Below, piece after piece: positions 47,397 to 60,765 of a stretch of 64,000 bases of DNA. The translations under genes were made by a program, and so were the position numbers. Position 1 is the stretch's first letter; the number at the start of each line of letters is the position of its first letter. The stretch is taken from contig CAWVRF010001058.1 of the NCBI GenBank assembly GCA_963932465.1, positions 992,001 to 1,056,000 on the forward strand, read 5' to 3'. Source of the DNA: Maratus speciosus. Its lineage: Eukaryota; Arthropoda; Arachnida; Araneae; Salticidae. A model generated the notes under the pieces. It searched no databases. It was given only the letters and a program-made list of their open reading frames with translations, and had not been told where the DNA came from.

Positions 47397-49765
47397 TGAA
47401 AGCATTGTTAGAAAATTCATCAGAAAGAGTTACCGCATATAAAACACGCAATATTTATGAATTGAATTCCGGTGCAGGGCTCAAAATTAATTTATTAATA
47501 AATAATAAAGCGAAACCGAATATATTGTTTCAACAATCAAAGCATTGTTAGAAAATTCAACAGAAAGAATTACCGCATATAAAACAGGCAATATTTATGA
47601 ATTGAATTCCGGTGCAGGGCTGAAAATTAATTTCTTAATAAATAATAAAGCGAAACCGAATATATTGTTTCAACAATCAAAGCATTGTTTGAAAATTCAT
47701 CAGAAAGAGTTACCGCATATAAAACACGCAATATTTATGAATTGAAATCCGGTGCACCGCTGAAAATTAATTTCTTAATAAATAATAAAGCGAAACCGAA
47801 TATATTGTTTCAACAATCAAAGCATTGTTAGAAAATTCATCAGAAAGAGTTACCGCATATAAAACACGCAATATTTATGAATTGAATTCCGGTGCAGGGC
47901 TGAAAATTAATTTCTTAATAAATAATAAAGCGAAACCGAATATATTGTTTCAACAATCAAAGCATTGTTAGAAAATTCACCAGAAAGAGTTACCGGATAT
48001 AAAACACGCAATATTTATGAATTGAATTCCGCTGCAGGGCTCAAAATTAATTTATTAATAAATAATAAAGCGAAACCGAATATATTGTTTCAACAAACAA
48101 AGCATTGTTAGAAAATTCATCAGAAAGAGTTACCGCATATAAAACACGCAATATTTATGAATTGAATCCCCGTGCAGGGCTCAAAATTAATTTCTTAGTA
48201 AATAATAAAGCGAAACCGAATATATTGTTTAAACAATCAAAGCTTTGTTAGAAAATTCATCAGAAAGAGTTACCGCATATAAAACACGCAATATTTATGA
48301 ATTGAATTCCGCTGCAGGGCTGAAAATTAATTTTTTAATAAATAATAAAGCGAAACCGAATATATTGTTTCAACAATGAAAGCATTGTTAGAAAATTCAT
48401 CAGAAAGAGTTACCGCATATAAAACACGCAATAATTATGAATTGAATTCCGGTGCAGGGCTGAAAATTAATTTCTTAATAAATAATAAAGCGAAACCGAA
48501 TATATTGTTTCAACAATCAAAGCATTGTTAGAAAATTCATCAGAAAGAGTTACCGCATATAAAACACGCAATATTTATGAATTGATTTCCGGTGCAGGGC
48601 TAAAAATTAATTTCTTAATAAATAATAAAGCGAAACCGAATATATTGTTTAAACAATCAAAGCATTGTTAGAAAATTCATCAGAAAGAGTTACCGCATAT
48701 AAAACACGCAATATTTATGAATTGAATTCCGCTGCAGGGCTGAAAATTAATTTTTTAATAAATAATAAAGCGAAACCGGATATATTGTTTCAACAATCAA
48801 AGCACTGTTAGAAAATTCATCAGAAAGAGTTACCGCAAATAAAACACGCAATTGAATTCCGCTGCAGGCTCAAAATTAATTTATTAATAAATAATAAAGC
48901 GAAACCGAATATATTGTTTCAACAATCAAAGCATTGTTAGAAAATTCATCAGAAAGAGTTACCGCATATAAAACACGCAATATTTATGAATTGAATCCCG
49001 GTGCAGGGCTCAAAATTAATTTCTTAATAAATAATAAAGCGAAACCGAATATATTGTTTATACAATCAAAGCATTGTTAGAAAATTCATCAGAAAGAGTT
49101 ACCGCATATAAAACACGCAATATTTATGAATTGAATTCCGGTGCAGGGCTGAAAATGAATTTCTTAATAAATAATAAAGCGAAACCGAATATATTGTTTC
49201 AACAATCAAAGCATTGTTAGAAAATTCATCAGAAAGAGTTACCGCATATAAAACACGCAATATATATGAATTGAATCCCGGTGCAGGGCTCAAAATTAAT
49301 TTCTTAATAAATAATAAAGCGAAACCGAATATATTGTTTCAACAATCAAAGCATTGTTAGAAAATTCACCAGAAAGAGTTACCGCATATAAAACACGCAA
49401 TATTTATGAATTGAATTCCGCTGCAGGGCTCAAAATTAATTTATTAATAAATAATAAAGAGAAACCGAATATACTGTTTCAACAATCAAAGCATTGTTAG
49501 AAAATTCATCAGAAAGAGTTACCGCATATAAAACACGCAATATTTATGAATTGAATCCCGGTGCAGGGCTCAAAATTAATTTCTTAGTAAATAATAAAGC
49601 GAAACCGAATATATTGTTTAAACAATCAAAGCATTGTTAGAAAATTCATTAGAAAGAGTTACCGCATATAAAACACGCAATATTTATGAATTGAATTCCG
49701 CTGCAGGGCTGAAAATTAATTTTTTAATAAATAATAAAGCGAAACCGAATATATTGTTTCAACAA
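47397..49765. repeat. 2,369-bp higher-order repeat, copy 1 (17 monomers)
   Basis: Starts with TGAAAG (L type), then E with GAATTACCGC and ACAGGCAAT, and a monomer with TTGAAATCCGGTGCACCGCTG (near 47742; given in two parts elsewhere). It continues with ACCGGATATAAAAC, AACAAACAAAGC, CCCCGTGCAGG, CCGCTGCAGG, AATAATTATG and F, then a short monomer of 129 bp (48797-48925) that has lost one G in GCAGGCTC. It ends with AAAATGAATTTC, ATATATGAATTG, TAAAGAGAAACC and CATTAGAAAG monomers. The unit is exactly 2,369 bp long and is followed directly by copy 2. Confidence 0.92.
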
Positions 49766-52134
49766 TGAAAGCATTGTTAGAAAATTCATCAGAAAGAGTT
49801 ACCGCATATAAAACACGCAATATTTATGAATTGAATTCCGGTGCAGGGCTCAAAATTAATTTATTAATAAATAATAAAGCGAAACCGAATATATTGTTTC
49901 AACAATCAAAGCATTGTTAGAAAATTCAACAGAAAGAATTACCGCATATAAAACAGGCAATATTTATGAATTGAATTCCGGTGCAGGGCTGAAAATTAAT
50001 TTCTTAATAAATAATAAAGCGAAACCGAATATATTGTTTCAACAATCAAAGCATTGTTAGAAAATTCATCAGAAAGAGTTACCGCATATAAAACACGCAA
50101 TATTTATGAATTGAAATCCGGTGCACCGCTGAAAATTAATTTCTTAATAAATAATAAAGCGAAACCGAATATATTGTTTCAACAATCAAAGCATTGTTAG
50201 AAAATTCATCAGAAAGAGTTACCGCATATAAAACACGCAATATTTATGAATTGAATTCCGGTGCAGGGCTGAAAATTAATTTCTTAATAAATAATAAAGC
50301 GAAACCGAATATATTGTTTCAACAATCAAAGCATTGTTAGAAAATTCACCAGAAAGAGTTACCGGATATAAAACACGCAATATTTATGAATTGAATTCCG
50401 CTGCAGGGCTCAAAATTAATTTATTAATAAATAATAAAGCGAAACCGAATATATTGTTTCAACAAACAAAGCATTGTTAGAAAATTCATCAGAAAGAGTT
50501 ACCGCATATAAAACACGCAATATTTATGAATTGAATCCCCGTGCAGGGCTCAAAATTAATTTCTTAGTAAATAATAAAGCGAAACCGAATATATTGTTTA
50601 AACAATCAAAGCATTGTTAGAAAATTCATCAGAAAGAGTTACCGCATATAAAACACGCAATATTTATGAATTGAATTCCGCTGCAGGGCTGAAAATTAAT
50701 TTTTTAATAAATAATAAAGCGAAACCGAATATATTGTTTCAACAATGAAAGCATTGTTAGAAAATTCATCAGAAAGAGTTACCGCATATAAAACACGCAA
50801 TAATTATGAATTGAATTCCGGTGCAGGGCTGAAAATTAATTTCTTAATAAATAATAAAGCGAAACCGAATATATTGTTTCAACAATCAAAGCATTGTTAG
50901 AAAATTCATCAGAAAGAGTTACCGCATATAAAACACGCAATATTTATGAATTGATTTCCGGTGCAGGGCTAAAAATTAATTTCTTAATAAATAATAAAGC
51001 GAAACAGAATATATTGTTTAAACAATCAAAGCATTGTTAGAAAATTCATCAGAAAGAGTTACCGCATATAAAACACGCAATATTTATGAATTGAATTCCG
51101 CTGCAGGGCTGAAAATTAATTTTTAATAAATAATAAAGCGAAACCGGATATATTGTTTCAACAATCAAAGCACTGTTAGAAAATTCATCAGAAAGAGTTA
51201 CCGCAAATAAAACACGCAATTGAATTCCGCTGTAGGGCTCAAAATTAATTTATTAATAAATAATAAAGCGAAACCGAATATATTGTTTCAACAATCAAAG
51301 CATTGTTAGAAAATTCATCAGAAAGAGTTACCGCATATAAAACACGCAATATTTATGAATTGAATCCCGGTGCAGGGCTCAAAATTAATTTCTTAATAAA
51401 TAATAAAGCGAAACCGAATATATTGTTTATACAATCAAAGCATTGTTAGAAAATTCATCAGAAAGAGTTACCGCATATAAAACACGCAATATTTATGAAT
51501 TGAATTCCGGTGCAGGGCTGAAAATGAATTTCTTAATAAATAATAAAGCGAAACCGAATATATTGTTTCAACAATCAAAGCATTGTTAGAAAATTCATCA
51601 GAAAGTGTTACCGCATATAAAACACGCAATATATATGAATTGAATCCCGGTGCAGGGCTCAAAATTAATTTCTTAATAAATAATAAAGCGAAACCGAATA
51701 TATTGTTTCAACAATCAAAGCATTGTTAGAAAATTCACCAGAAAGAGTTACCGCATATAAAACACGCAATATTTATGAATTGAATTCCGCTGCAGGGCTC
51801 AAAATTAATTTATTAATAAATAATAAAGAGAAACCGAATATATTGTTTCAACAATCAAAGCATTGTTAGAAAATTCATCAGAAAGAGTTACCGCATATAA
51901 AACACGCAATATTTATGAATTGAATCCCGGTGCAGGGCTCAAAATTAATTTCTTAGTAAATAATAAAGCGAAACCGAATATATTGTTTAAACAATCAAAG
52001 CATTGTTAGAAAATTCATTAGAAAGAGTTACCACATATAAAACACGCAATATTTATGAATTGAATTCCGCTGCAGGGATGAAAATTAATTTTTTAATAAA
52101 TAATAAAGCGAAACCGAATATATTGTTTCAACAA
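49766..52134. repeat. 2,369-bp higher-order repeat, copy 2 (17 monomers)
   Basis: Reproduces 47397-49765 at +2,369 with few substitutions, such as AAACAGAATAT (near 51003), GAAAGTGTTACC (51603) and CCACATATAAAAC (52031). Its short monomer is the usual 130 bp (51165-51294). One T is missing from the six-T run at about 51120, so the total length again comes to 2,369 bp although the missing base is at a different site from copy 1. Confidence 0.92.
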
Positions 52135-52964
52135 TGAAAGCATTGTTAGAAAATTCATCAGAAAGAGTTACCGCATATAAAACACGCAATAATTATGAAT
52201 TGAATTCCGGTGCAGGGCTGAAAATTAATTTCTTAATAAATAATAAAGCGAAACCGAATATATTGTTTCAACAATCAAAGCATTGTTAGAAAATTCATCA
52301 GAAAGAGTTACCGCATATAAAACACGCAATATTTATGAATTGATTTCCGGTGCAGGGCTAAAAATTAATTTCTTAATAAATAATAAAGCGAAACCGGATA
52401 TATTGTTTCAACAATCAAAGCACTGTTAGAAAATTTATCAGAAAGAGTTACCGCAAATAAAACACGCAATTGAATTCCGCTGTAGGGCTCAAAATTAATT
52501 TATTAATAAATAATAAAGCGAAACCGAATATATTGTTTCCACAATCAAAGCATTGTTAGAAAATTCATCAGAAAGAGTTACCGCATATAAAACACGCAAT
52601 ATTTATGAATTGAATCCCGGTGCAGAGCTGAAAATTAATTTCTTAGTAAATAATAAAGCGAAACCGAATATATTGTTTAAACAATCAAAGCATTGTTAGA
52701 AAATTCATAAGAAAGAGTTACCGCATATAAAACACGCAATATTTATGAATTGAATCCCCGTGCAGGGCTCAAAATTAATTTCTTAGTAAATAATAAAGCG
52801 AAACCGAATATATTGTTTAAACAATCAAAGCATTGTTAGAAAATTCATCAGAAAGAGTTACCGCATATAAAACACGCAATATTTATGAATTGAATTCCGG
52901 TGCAGGGCTGAAAATTAATTTCTTAATAAATAATAAAGCGAAACCGAATATATTGTTTCAACAA
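52135..52964. repeat. Linker of six monomers after the 2,369-bp pair
   Basis: Starts like an internal point of the 2,369-bp unit (TGAAAG, then AATAATTATG near 52191) and passes F, the 130-bp monomer 52415-52544, a P monomer with TGCAGAGCTG (near 52621), a P follower with TTCATAAGAAAG (near 52705) and CCCCGTGC, and a generic monomer. The GCAGAGCT plus CATAAG pair recurs near 55685, 57495, 61815 and 63625. Confidence 0.83.
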
Positions 52965-53654
52965 TCAAAGCATTGTTAGAAAATTCATCAGAAAGAGTTA
53001 CCGCATATAAAACACGCAATATTTATGAATTGATTTCCGGTGCAGGGCTGAAAATTAATTTCTTAATAAATAATAAAGCGAAACCGGATATATTGTTTCA
53101 ACAATCAAAGCACTGTTAGAAAATTCAACAGAAAGAGTTACCGCAAATAAAACAGGCAATTGAATTCCGCTTTAGGGCTCAAAATTAATTTATTAATAAA
53201 TAATAAAGCGAAACCGAATATATTGTTTCAACAATCAAAGCATTTTTAGAAAATTCATCAGAAAGAGTTACCGCATATAAAACACGCAATATTTATGAAT
53301 TGAATCCCGGTGCAGGGCTCAAAATTAATTTCTTAGTAAATAATAAAGCGAAACCGAATATATTGTTTAAACAATCAAAGCAATGTTAGAAAATTCATCA
53401 GAAAGAGTTACCGCATATTAAACACGCAATATTTATGAATTAAATTCCGGTGCAGGGCTGAAAATTAATTTTTTAATAAATAATAAAGCGAAACCGAATA
53501 TATTGTTTCAACAATGAAAGCATTGTTAGAAAATTCATCAGAAAGAGTTACCGCATATAAAACACGCAATATTTATGAATTGAATTCCGGTGCAGGGCTC
53601 AAGATTAATTTATTAATAAATAATAAAGCGAAACCGAATATATTGTTTCAACAA

Positions 53655-53795
53655 TCAAAGCATTGTTAGAAAATTCAACAGAAAGATATTACCGCATATA
53701 AAACAGGCAATATTTATGAATTGAATTCCGGTGCAGGGCTGAAAATTAATTTCTTAATAAATAATAAAGCGAAACCGAATATATTGTTTCAACAA
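53655..53795. repeat. 141-bp E monomer
   Basis: GAAAGATATTACCGC replaces the sister form GAAAGAATTACCGC found in the E monomers at 47537, 49906, 58666 and 59786, a gain of one base. It accounts for the 5,011-bp versus 5,010-bp offset between the two large units. Confidence 0.88.
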
Positions 53796-54216
53796 TCAAA
53801 GCATTGTTAGAAAATTCATCAGAAAGAGTTACCGCATATAAAACACGCAATATTTATGAATTGAAATCCGGTGCACCGCTGAAAATTAATTTCTTAATAA
53901 ATAATAAAGCGAAACCGAATATATTGTTTCAACAATCAAAGCATTGTTAGAAAATTCATCAGAAAGAGTTACCGCATATAAAACACGCAATATTTATGAA
54001 TTGAATTCCGGTGCAGGGCTGAAAATTAATTTCTTAATAAATAATAAAGCGAAACCGAATATATTGTTTCAACAATCAAAGCATTGTTAGAAAATTCACC
54101 AGAAAGAGTTACCGGATATAAAACACGCAATATTTATGAATTGAATTCCGCTGCAGGGCTCAAAATTAATTTATTAATAAATAATAAAGCGAAACCGAAT
54201 ATATTGTTTCAACAAA

Positions 54217-55950
54217 CAAAGCATTGTTAGAAAATTCATCAGAAAGAGTTACCGCATATAAAACACGCAATATTTATGAATTGAATCCCCGTGCAGGGCT
54301 CAAAATTAATTTCTTAGTAAATAATAAAGCGAAACCGAATATATTGTTTAAACAATCAAAGCATTGTTAGAAAATTCATCAGAAAGAGTTACCGCATATA
54401 AAACACGCAATATTTATGAATTGAATTCCGCTGCAGGGCTGAAAATTAATTTTTTAATAAATAATAAAGCGAAACCGAATATATTGTTTCAACAATGAAA
54501 GCATTGTTAGAAAATTCATCAGAAAGAGTTACCGCATATAAAACACGCAATAATTATGAATTGAATTCCGGTGCAGGGCTGAAAATTAATTTCTTAATAA
54601 ATAATAAAGCGAAACCGAATATATTGTTTCAACAATCAAAGCATTGTTAGAAAATTCATCAGAAAGAGTTACCGCATATAAAACACGCAATATTTATGAA
54701 TTGATTTCCGGTGCAGGGCTAAAAATTAATTTCTTAATAAATAATAAAGCGAAACCGAATATATTGTTTAAACAATCAAAGCATTGTTAGAAAATTCATC
54801 AGAAAGAGTTACCGCATATAAAACACGCAATATTTATGAATTGAATTCCGCTGCAGGGCTGAAAATTAATTTTTTAATAAATAATAAAGCGAAACCGGAT
54901 ATATTGTTTCAACAATCAAAGCACTGTTAGAAAATTCATCAGAAAGAGTTACCGCAAATAAAACACGCAATTGAATTCCGCTGTAGGGCTCAAAATTAAT
55001 TTATTAATAAATAATAAAGCGAAACCGAATATATTGTTTCAACAATCAAAGCATTGTTAGAAAATTCATCAGAAAGAGTTACCGCATATAAAACACGCAA
55101 TATTTATGAATTGAATCCCGGTGCAGGGCTCAAAATTAATTTCTTAATAAATAATAAAGCGAAACCGAATATATTGTTTCAACAATCAAAGCATTGTTAG
55201 AAAATTCATCAGAAAGAGTTACCGCATATAAAACACACAATATTTATGAATTGAATTCCGGTGCAGGGCTGAAAATGAATTTCTTAATAAATAATAAAGC
55301 GAAACCGAATATATTGTTTCAACAATCAAAGCATTGTTAGAAAATTCATCAGAAAGAGTTACCGCATATAAAACACGCAATATATATGAATTGAATCCCG
55401 GTGCAGGGCTCAAAATTAATTTCTTAATAAATAATAAAGCGAAACCGAATATATTGTTTCAACAATCAAAGCATTGTTAGAAAATTCACCAGAAAGAGTT
55501 ACCGCATATAAAACACGCAATATTTATGAATTGAATTCCGCTGCAGGGCTCAAAATTAATTTATTAATAAATAATAAAGAGAAACCGAATATATTGTTTC
55601 AACAATCAAAGCATTGTTAGAAAATTCACCAGAAAGAGTTACCGCATATAAAACACGCAATATTTATGAATTGAATCCCGGTGCAGAGCTCAAAATTAAT
55701 TTCTTAGTAAATAATAAAGCGAAACCGAATATATTGTTTAAACAATCAAAGCATTGTTAGAAAATTCATAAGAAAGAGTTACCGCATATAAAACACGCAA
55801 TATTTATGAATTGAATCCCCGTGCAGGGCTCAAAATTATTTTCTTAGTAAATAATAAAGCGAAACCGAATATATTGTTTAAACAATCAAAGCATTGTTAG
55901 AAAATTCATCAGAAAGAGTTACCGCATATAAAACACGCAATATTTATGAA
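54217..55950. repeat. Nested 1,810-bp doublet in the 5,011-bp unit, copy 1
   Basis: From the CCCCGTGC P monomer through CCGCTGCAGG, AATAATTATG, F, the 130-bp monomer 54916-55045, AAAATGAATTTC, ATATATGAATTG, TAAAGAGAAACC, GCAGAGCTC and CATAAG, this stretch recurs at +1,810 (12 full monomers plus one short). A private CACACAAT occurs near 55235. Similarity stops in a monomer with ATGAATATAATTCC. Confidence 0.87.
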
Positions 55951-56026
55951 TATAATTCCGGTGCAGGGCTGAAAATTAATTTTTTAATAAATAATAAAGC
56001 GAAACCGAATATATTGTTTCAACAAT

Positions 56027-57760
56027 GAAAGCATTGTTAGAAAATTCATCAGAAAGAGTTACCGCATATAAAACACGCAATATTTATGAATTGAATCCCC
56101 GTGCAGGGCTCAAAATTAATTTCTTAGTAAATAATAAAGCGAAACCGAATATATTGTTTAAACAATCAAAGCATTGTTAGAAAATTCATCAGAAAGAGTT
56201 ACCGCATATAAAACACGCAATATTTATGAATTGAATTCCGCTGCAGGGCTGAAAATTAATTTTTTAATAAATAATAAAGCGAAACCGAATATATTGTTTC
56301 AACAATGAAAGCATTGTTAGAAAATTCATCAGAAAGAGTTACCGCATATAAAACACGCAATAATTATGAATTGAATTCCGGTGCAGGGCTGAAAATTAAT
56401 TTCTTAATAAATAATAAAGCGAAACCGAATATATTGTTTCAACAATCAAAGCATTGTTAGAAAATTCATCAGAAAGAGTTACCGCATATAAAACACGCAA
56501 TATTTATGAATTGATTTCCGGTGCAGGGCTAAAAATTAATTTCTTAATAAATAATAAAGCGAAACCGAATATATTGTTTAAACAATCAAAGCATTGTTAG
56601 AAAATTCATCAGAAAGAGTTACCGCATATAAAACACGCAATATTTATGAATTGAATTCCGCTGCAGGGCTGAAAATTAATTTTTTAATAAATAATAAAGC
56701 GAAACCGGATATATTGTTTCAACAATCAAAGCACTGTTAGAAAATTCATCAGAAAGAGTTACCGCAAATAAAACACGCAATTGAATTCCGCTGTAGGGCT
56801 CAAAATTAATTTATTAATAAATAATAAAGCGAAACCGAATATATTGTTTCAACAATCAAAGCATTGTTAGAAAATTCATCAGAAAGAGTTACCGCATATA
56901 AAACACGCAATATTTATGAATTGAATCCCGGTGCAGGGCTCAAAATTAATTTCTTAATAAATAATAAAGCGAAACCGAATATATTGTTTCAACAATCAAA
57001 GCATTGTTAGAAAATTCATCAGAAAGAGTTACCGCATATAAAACACGCAATATTTATGAATTGAATTCCGGTGCAGGGCTGAAAATGAATTTCTTAATAA
57101 ATAATAAAGCGAAACCGAATATATTGTTTCAACAATCAAAGCATTGTTAGAAAATTCATCAGAAAGAGTTACCGCATATAAAACACGCAATATATATGAA
57201 TTGAATCCCGGTGCAGGGCTCAAAATTAATTTCTTAATAAATAATAAAGCGAAACCGAATATATTGTTTCAACATTCAAAGCATTGTTAGAAAATTCACC
57301 AGAAAGAGTTACCGCATATAAAACACGCAATATTTATGAATTGAATTCCGCTGCAGGGCTCAAAATTAATTTATTAATAAATAATAAAGAGAAACCGAAT
57401 ATATTGTTTCAACAATCAAAGCATTGTTAGAAAATTCACCAGAAAGAGTTACCGCATATAAAACACGCAATATTTATGAATTGAATCCCGGTGCAGAGCT
57501 CAAAATTAATTTCTTAGTAAATAATAAAGCGAAACCGAATATATTGTTTAAACAATCAAAGCATTGTTAGAAAATTCATAAGAAAGAGTTACCGCATATA
57601 AAACACGCAATATTTATGAATTGAATCCCCGTGCAGGGCTCAAAATTATTTTCTTAGTAAATAATAAAGCGAAACCGAATATATTGTTTAAACAATCAAA
57701 GCATTGTTAGAAAATTCATCAGAAAGAGTTACCGCATATAAAACACGCAATATTTATGAA
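56027..57760. repeat. Nested 1,810-bp doublet in the 5,011-bp unit, copy 2
   Basis: Second copy of 54217-55950, with its 130-bp monomer at 56726-56855. It has the private change AACATTCAAAG (57271), also found near 63401. After CATAAG it runs into generic and F monomers instead of the ATATAATTCC monomer. Confidence 0.87.
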
Positions 57761-58665
57761 TTGAATTCCGGTGCAGGGCTGAAAATTAATTTCTTAATAA
57801 ATAATAAAGCGAAACCGAATATATTGTTTCAACAATCAAAGCATTGTTAGAAAATTCATCAGAAAGAGTTACCGCATATAAAACACGCAATATTTATGAA
57901 TTGATTTCCGGTGCAGGGCTGAAAATTAATTTCTTAATAAATAATAAAGCGAAACCGAATATATTGTTTCAACAATCAAAGCATTGTTAGAAAATTCATC
58001 AGAAAGAGTTACCGCATATAAAACACGCAATATTTATGAATTGATTTCCGGTGCAGGGCTGAAAATTAATTTCTTAATAAATAATAAAGCGAAACCGGAT
58101 ATATTGTTTCAACAATCAAAGCACTGTTAGAAAATTCATCAGAAAGAGTTACCGCAAATAAAACAGGCAATTGAATTCCGCTTTAGGGCTCAAAATTAAT
58201 TTATTAATAAATAATAAAGCGAAACCGAATATATTGTTTCAACAATCAAAGCATTTTTAGAAAATTCATCAGAAAGAGTTACCGCATATAAAACACGCAA
58301 TATTTATGAATTGAATCCCGGTGCAGGGCTCAAAATTAATTTCTTAGTAAATAATAAAGCGAAACCGAATATATTGTTTAAACAATCAAAGCAATGTTAG
58401 AAAATTCATCAGAAAGAGTTACCGCATATTAAACACGCAATATTTATGAATTAAATTCCGGTGCAGGGCTGAAAATTAATTTTTTAATAAATAATAAAGC
58501 GAAACCGAATATATTGTTTCAACAATGAAAGCATTGTTAGAAAATTCATCAGAAAGAGTTACCGCATATAAAACACGCAATATTTATGAATTGAATTCCG
58601 GTGCAGGGCTCAAGATTAATTTATTAATAAATAATAAAGCGAAACCGAATATATTGTTTCAACAA

Positions 58666-59645
58666 TCAAAGCATTGTTAGAAAATTCAACAGAAAGAATT
58701 ACCGCATATAAAACAGGCAATATTTATGAATTGAATTCCGGTGCAGGGCTGAAAATTAATTTCTTAATAAATAATAAAGCGAAACCGAATATATTGTTTC
58801 AACAATCAAAGCATTGTTAGAAAATTCATCAGAAAGAGTTACCGCATATAAAACACGCAATATTTATGAATTGAAATCCGGTGCACGGCTGAAAATTAAT
58901 TTCTTAATAAATAATAAAGCGAAACCGAATATATTGTTTCAACAATCAAAGCATTGTTAGAAAATTCATCAGAAAGAGTTACCGCATATAAAACACGCAA
59001 TATTTATGAATTGAATTCCGGTGCAGGGCTGAAAATTAATTTCTTAATAAATAATAAAGCGAAACCGAATATATTGTTTCAACAATCAAAGCATTGTTAG
59101 AAAATTCACCAGAAAGAGTTACCGGATATAAAACACGCAATATTTATGAATTGAATTCCGCTGCAGGGCTCAAAATTAATTTATTAATAAATAATAAAGC
59201 GAAACCGAATATATTGTTTCAACAAACAAAGCATTGTTAGAAAATTCATCAGAAAGAGTTACCGCATATAAAACACGCAATATTTATGAATTGAATCCCC
59301 GTGCAGGGCTCAAAATTAATTTCTTAGTAAATAATAAAGCGAAACCGAATATATTGTTTAAACAATCAAAGCATTGTTAGAAAATTCATCAGAAAGAGTT
59401 ACCGCATATAAAACACGCAATATTTATGAATTGAATTCCGTTGCAGGGCTGAAAATTAATTTTTTAATAAATAATAAAGCGAAACCGAATATATTGTTTC
59501 AACAATGAAAGCATTGTTAGAAAATTCATCAGAAAGAGTTACCGCATATAAAACACGCAATAATTATGAATTGAATTTCGGTGCAGGGCTGAAAATTAAT
59601 TTCTTAATAAATAATAAAGCGAAACCGAATATATTGTTTCAACAA
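58666..59645. repeat. Local 7-monomer duplication, copy 1 (980 bp, shift 1,120 bp)
   Basis: The series E (GAATTACCGC), AAATCCGGTGCACGG, generic, ACCGGATAT, AACAAACAAAG with CCCCGTGC, six-T, and AATAATTATG recurs at 59786-60765. The eighth monomer of the shift, 59646-59785, is unlike its neighbours (CACCAGGAAGAG, AAATCACGC, CACCGCTG). The duplication is absent from the first 5,011-bp copy. Confidence 0.87.
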
Positions 59646-59785
59646 TCAAAGCATTGTTAGAAAATTCACCAGGAAGAGTTACCGCATATAAATCACGCAA
59701 TATTTATGAATTGAATTCCGGTGCACCGCTGAAAATTAATTTCTTAATAAATAATAAAGCGAAACCGAATATATTGTTTCAACAA

Positions 59786-60765
59786 TCAAAGCATTGTTAG
59801 AAAATTCAACAGAAAGAATTACCGCATATAAAACAGGCAATATTTATGAATTGAATTCCGGTGCAGGGCTGAAAATTAATTTCTTAATAAATAATAAAGC
59901 GAAACCGAATATATTGTTTCAACAATCAAAGCATTGTTAGAAAATTCATCAGAAAGAGTTACCGCATATAAAACACGCAATATTTATGAATTGAAATCCG
60001 GTGCACCGCTGAAAATTAATTTCTTAATAAATAATAAAGCGAAACCGAATATATTGTTTCAACAATCAAAGCATTGTTAGAAAATTCATCAGAAAGAGTT
60101 ACCGCATATAAAACACGCAATATTTATGAATTGAATTCCGGTGCAGGGCTGAAAATTAATTTCTTAATAAATAATAAAGCGAAACCGAATATATTGTTTC
60201 AACAATCAAAGCATTGTTAGAAAATTCACCAGAAAGAGTTACCGGATATAAAACACGCAATATTTATGAATTGAATTCCGCTGCAGGGCTCAAAATTAAT
60301 TTATTAATAAATAATAAAGCGAAACCGAATATATTGTTTCAACAAACAAAGCATTGTTAGAAAATTCATCAGAAAGAGTTACCGCATATAAAACACGCAA
60401 TATTTATGAATTGAATCCCCGTGCAGGGCTCAAAATTAATTTCTTAGTAAATAATAAAGCGAAACCGAATATATTGTTTAAACAATCAAAGCATTGTTAG
60501 AAAATTCATCAGAAAGAGTTACCGCATATAAAACACGCAATATTTATGAATTGAATTCCGCTGCAGGGCTGAAAATTAATTTTTTAATAAATAATAAAGC
60601 GAAACCGAATATATTGTTTCAACAATGAAAGCATTGTTAGAAAATTCATCAGAAAGAGTTACCGCATATAAAACACGCAATAATTATGAATTGAATTCCG
60701 GTGCAGGGCTGAAAATTAATTTCTTAATAAATAATAAAGCGAAACCGAATATATTGTTTCAACAA
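59786..60765. repeat. Local 7-monomer duplication, copy 2 (980 bp)
   Basis: Second copy of 58666-59645. It keeps the common forms CACCGCTG, CCGCTGCAGG and AATTCCGG, where copy 1 has CACGGCTG, CCGTTGCAGG (59438) and AATTTCGG (59574). Copy 1 is therefore the one with private changes. Confidence 0.87.

Larger units (their letters stand above)
52965..57975. repeat. 5,011-bp higher-order repeat, copy 1 (36 monomers)
   Basis: Begins with F and the CGCTTTAGGG 130-bp monomer (53105-53234), P with CAATGTTAG, T with CATATTAAACACG, L with CTCAAGATTAA (53598) and a 141-bp E monomer (53655-53795, GAAAGATATTACC). It then follows the 2,369-bp-type series and a 1,810-bp doublet. Short monomers are at 53105, 54916 and 56726. 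The next copy starts 5,011 bp later, with the extra base in the 141-bp monomer explaining 5,011 rather than 5,010. Confidence 0.9.

Noticed and set aside
49099..49293. 64-codon minus-strand open frames at 49099, 51468, 55219, 57029, 61349 and 63159
   Set aside because: The same AAAATGAATTTC stop loss together with ATATATGAATTG. Their spacings (2,369, 1,810 and 4,320 bp) are those of the satellite units. Translation is low complexity and shows no known domain or signal.
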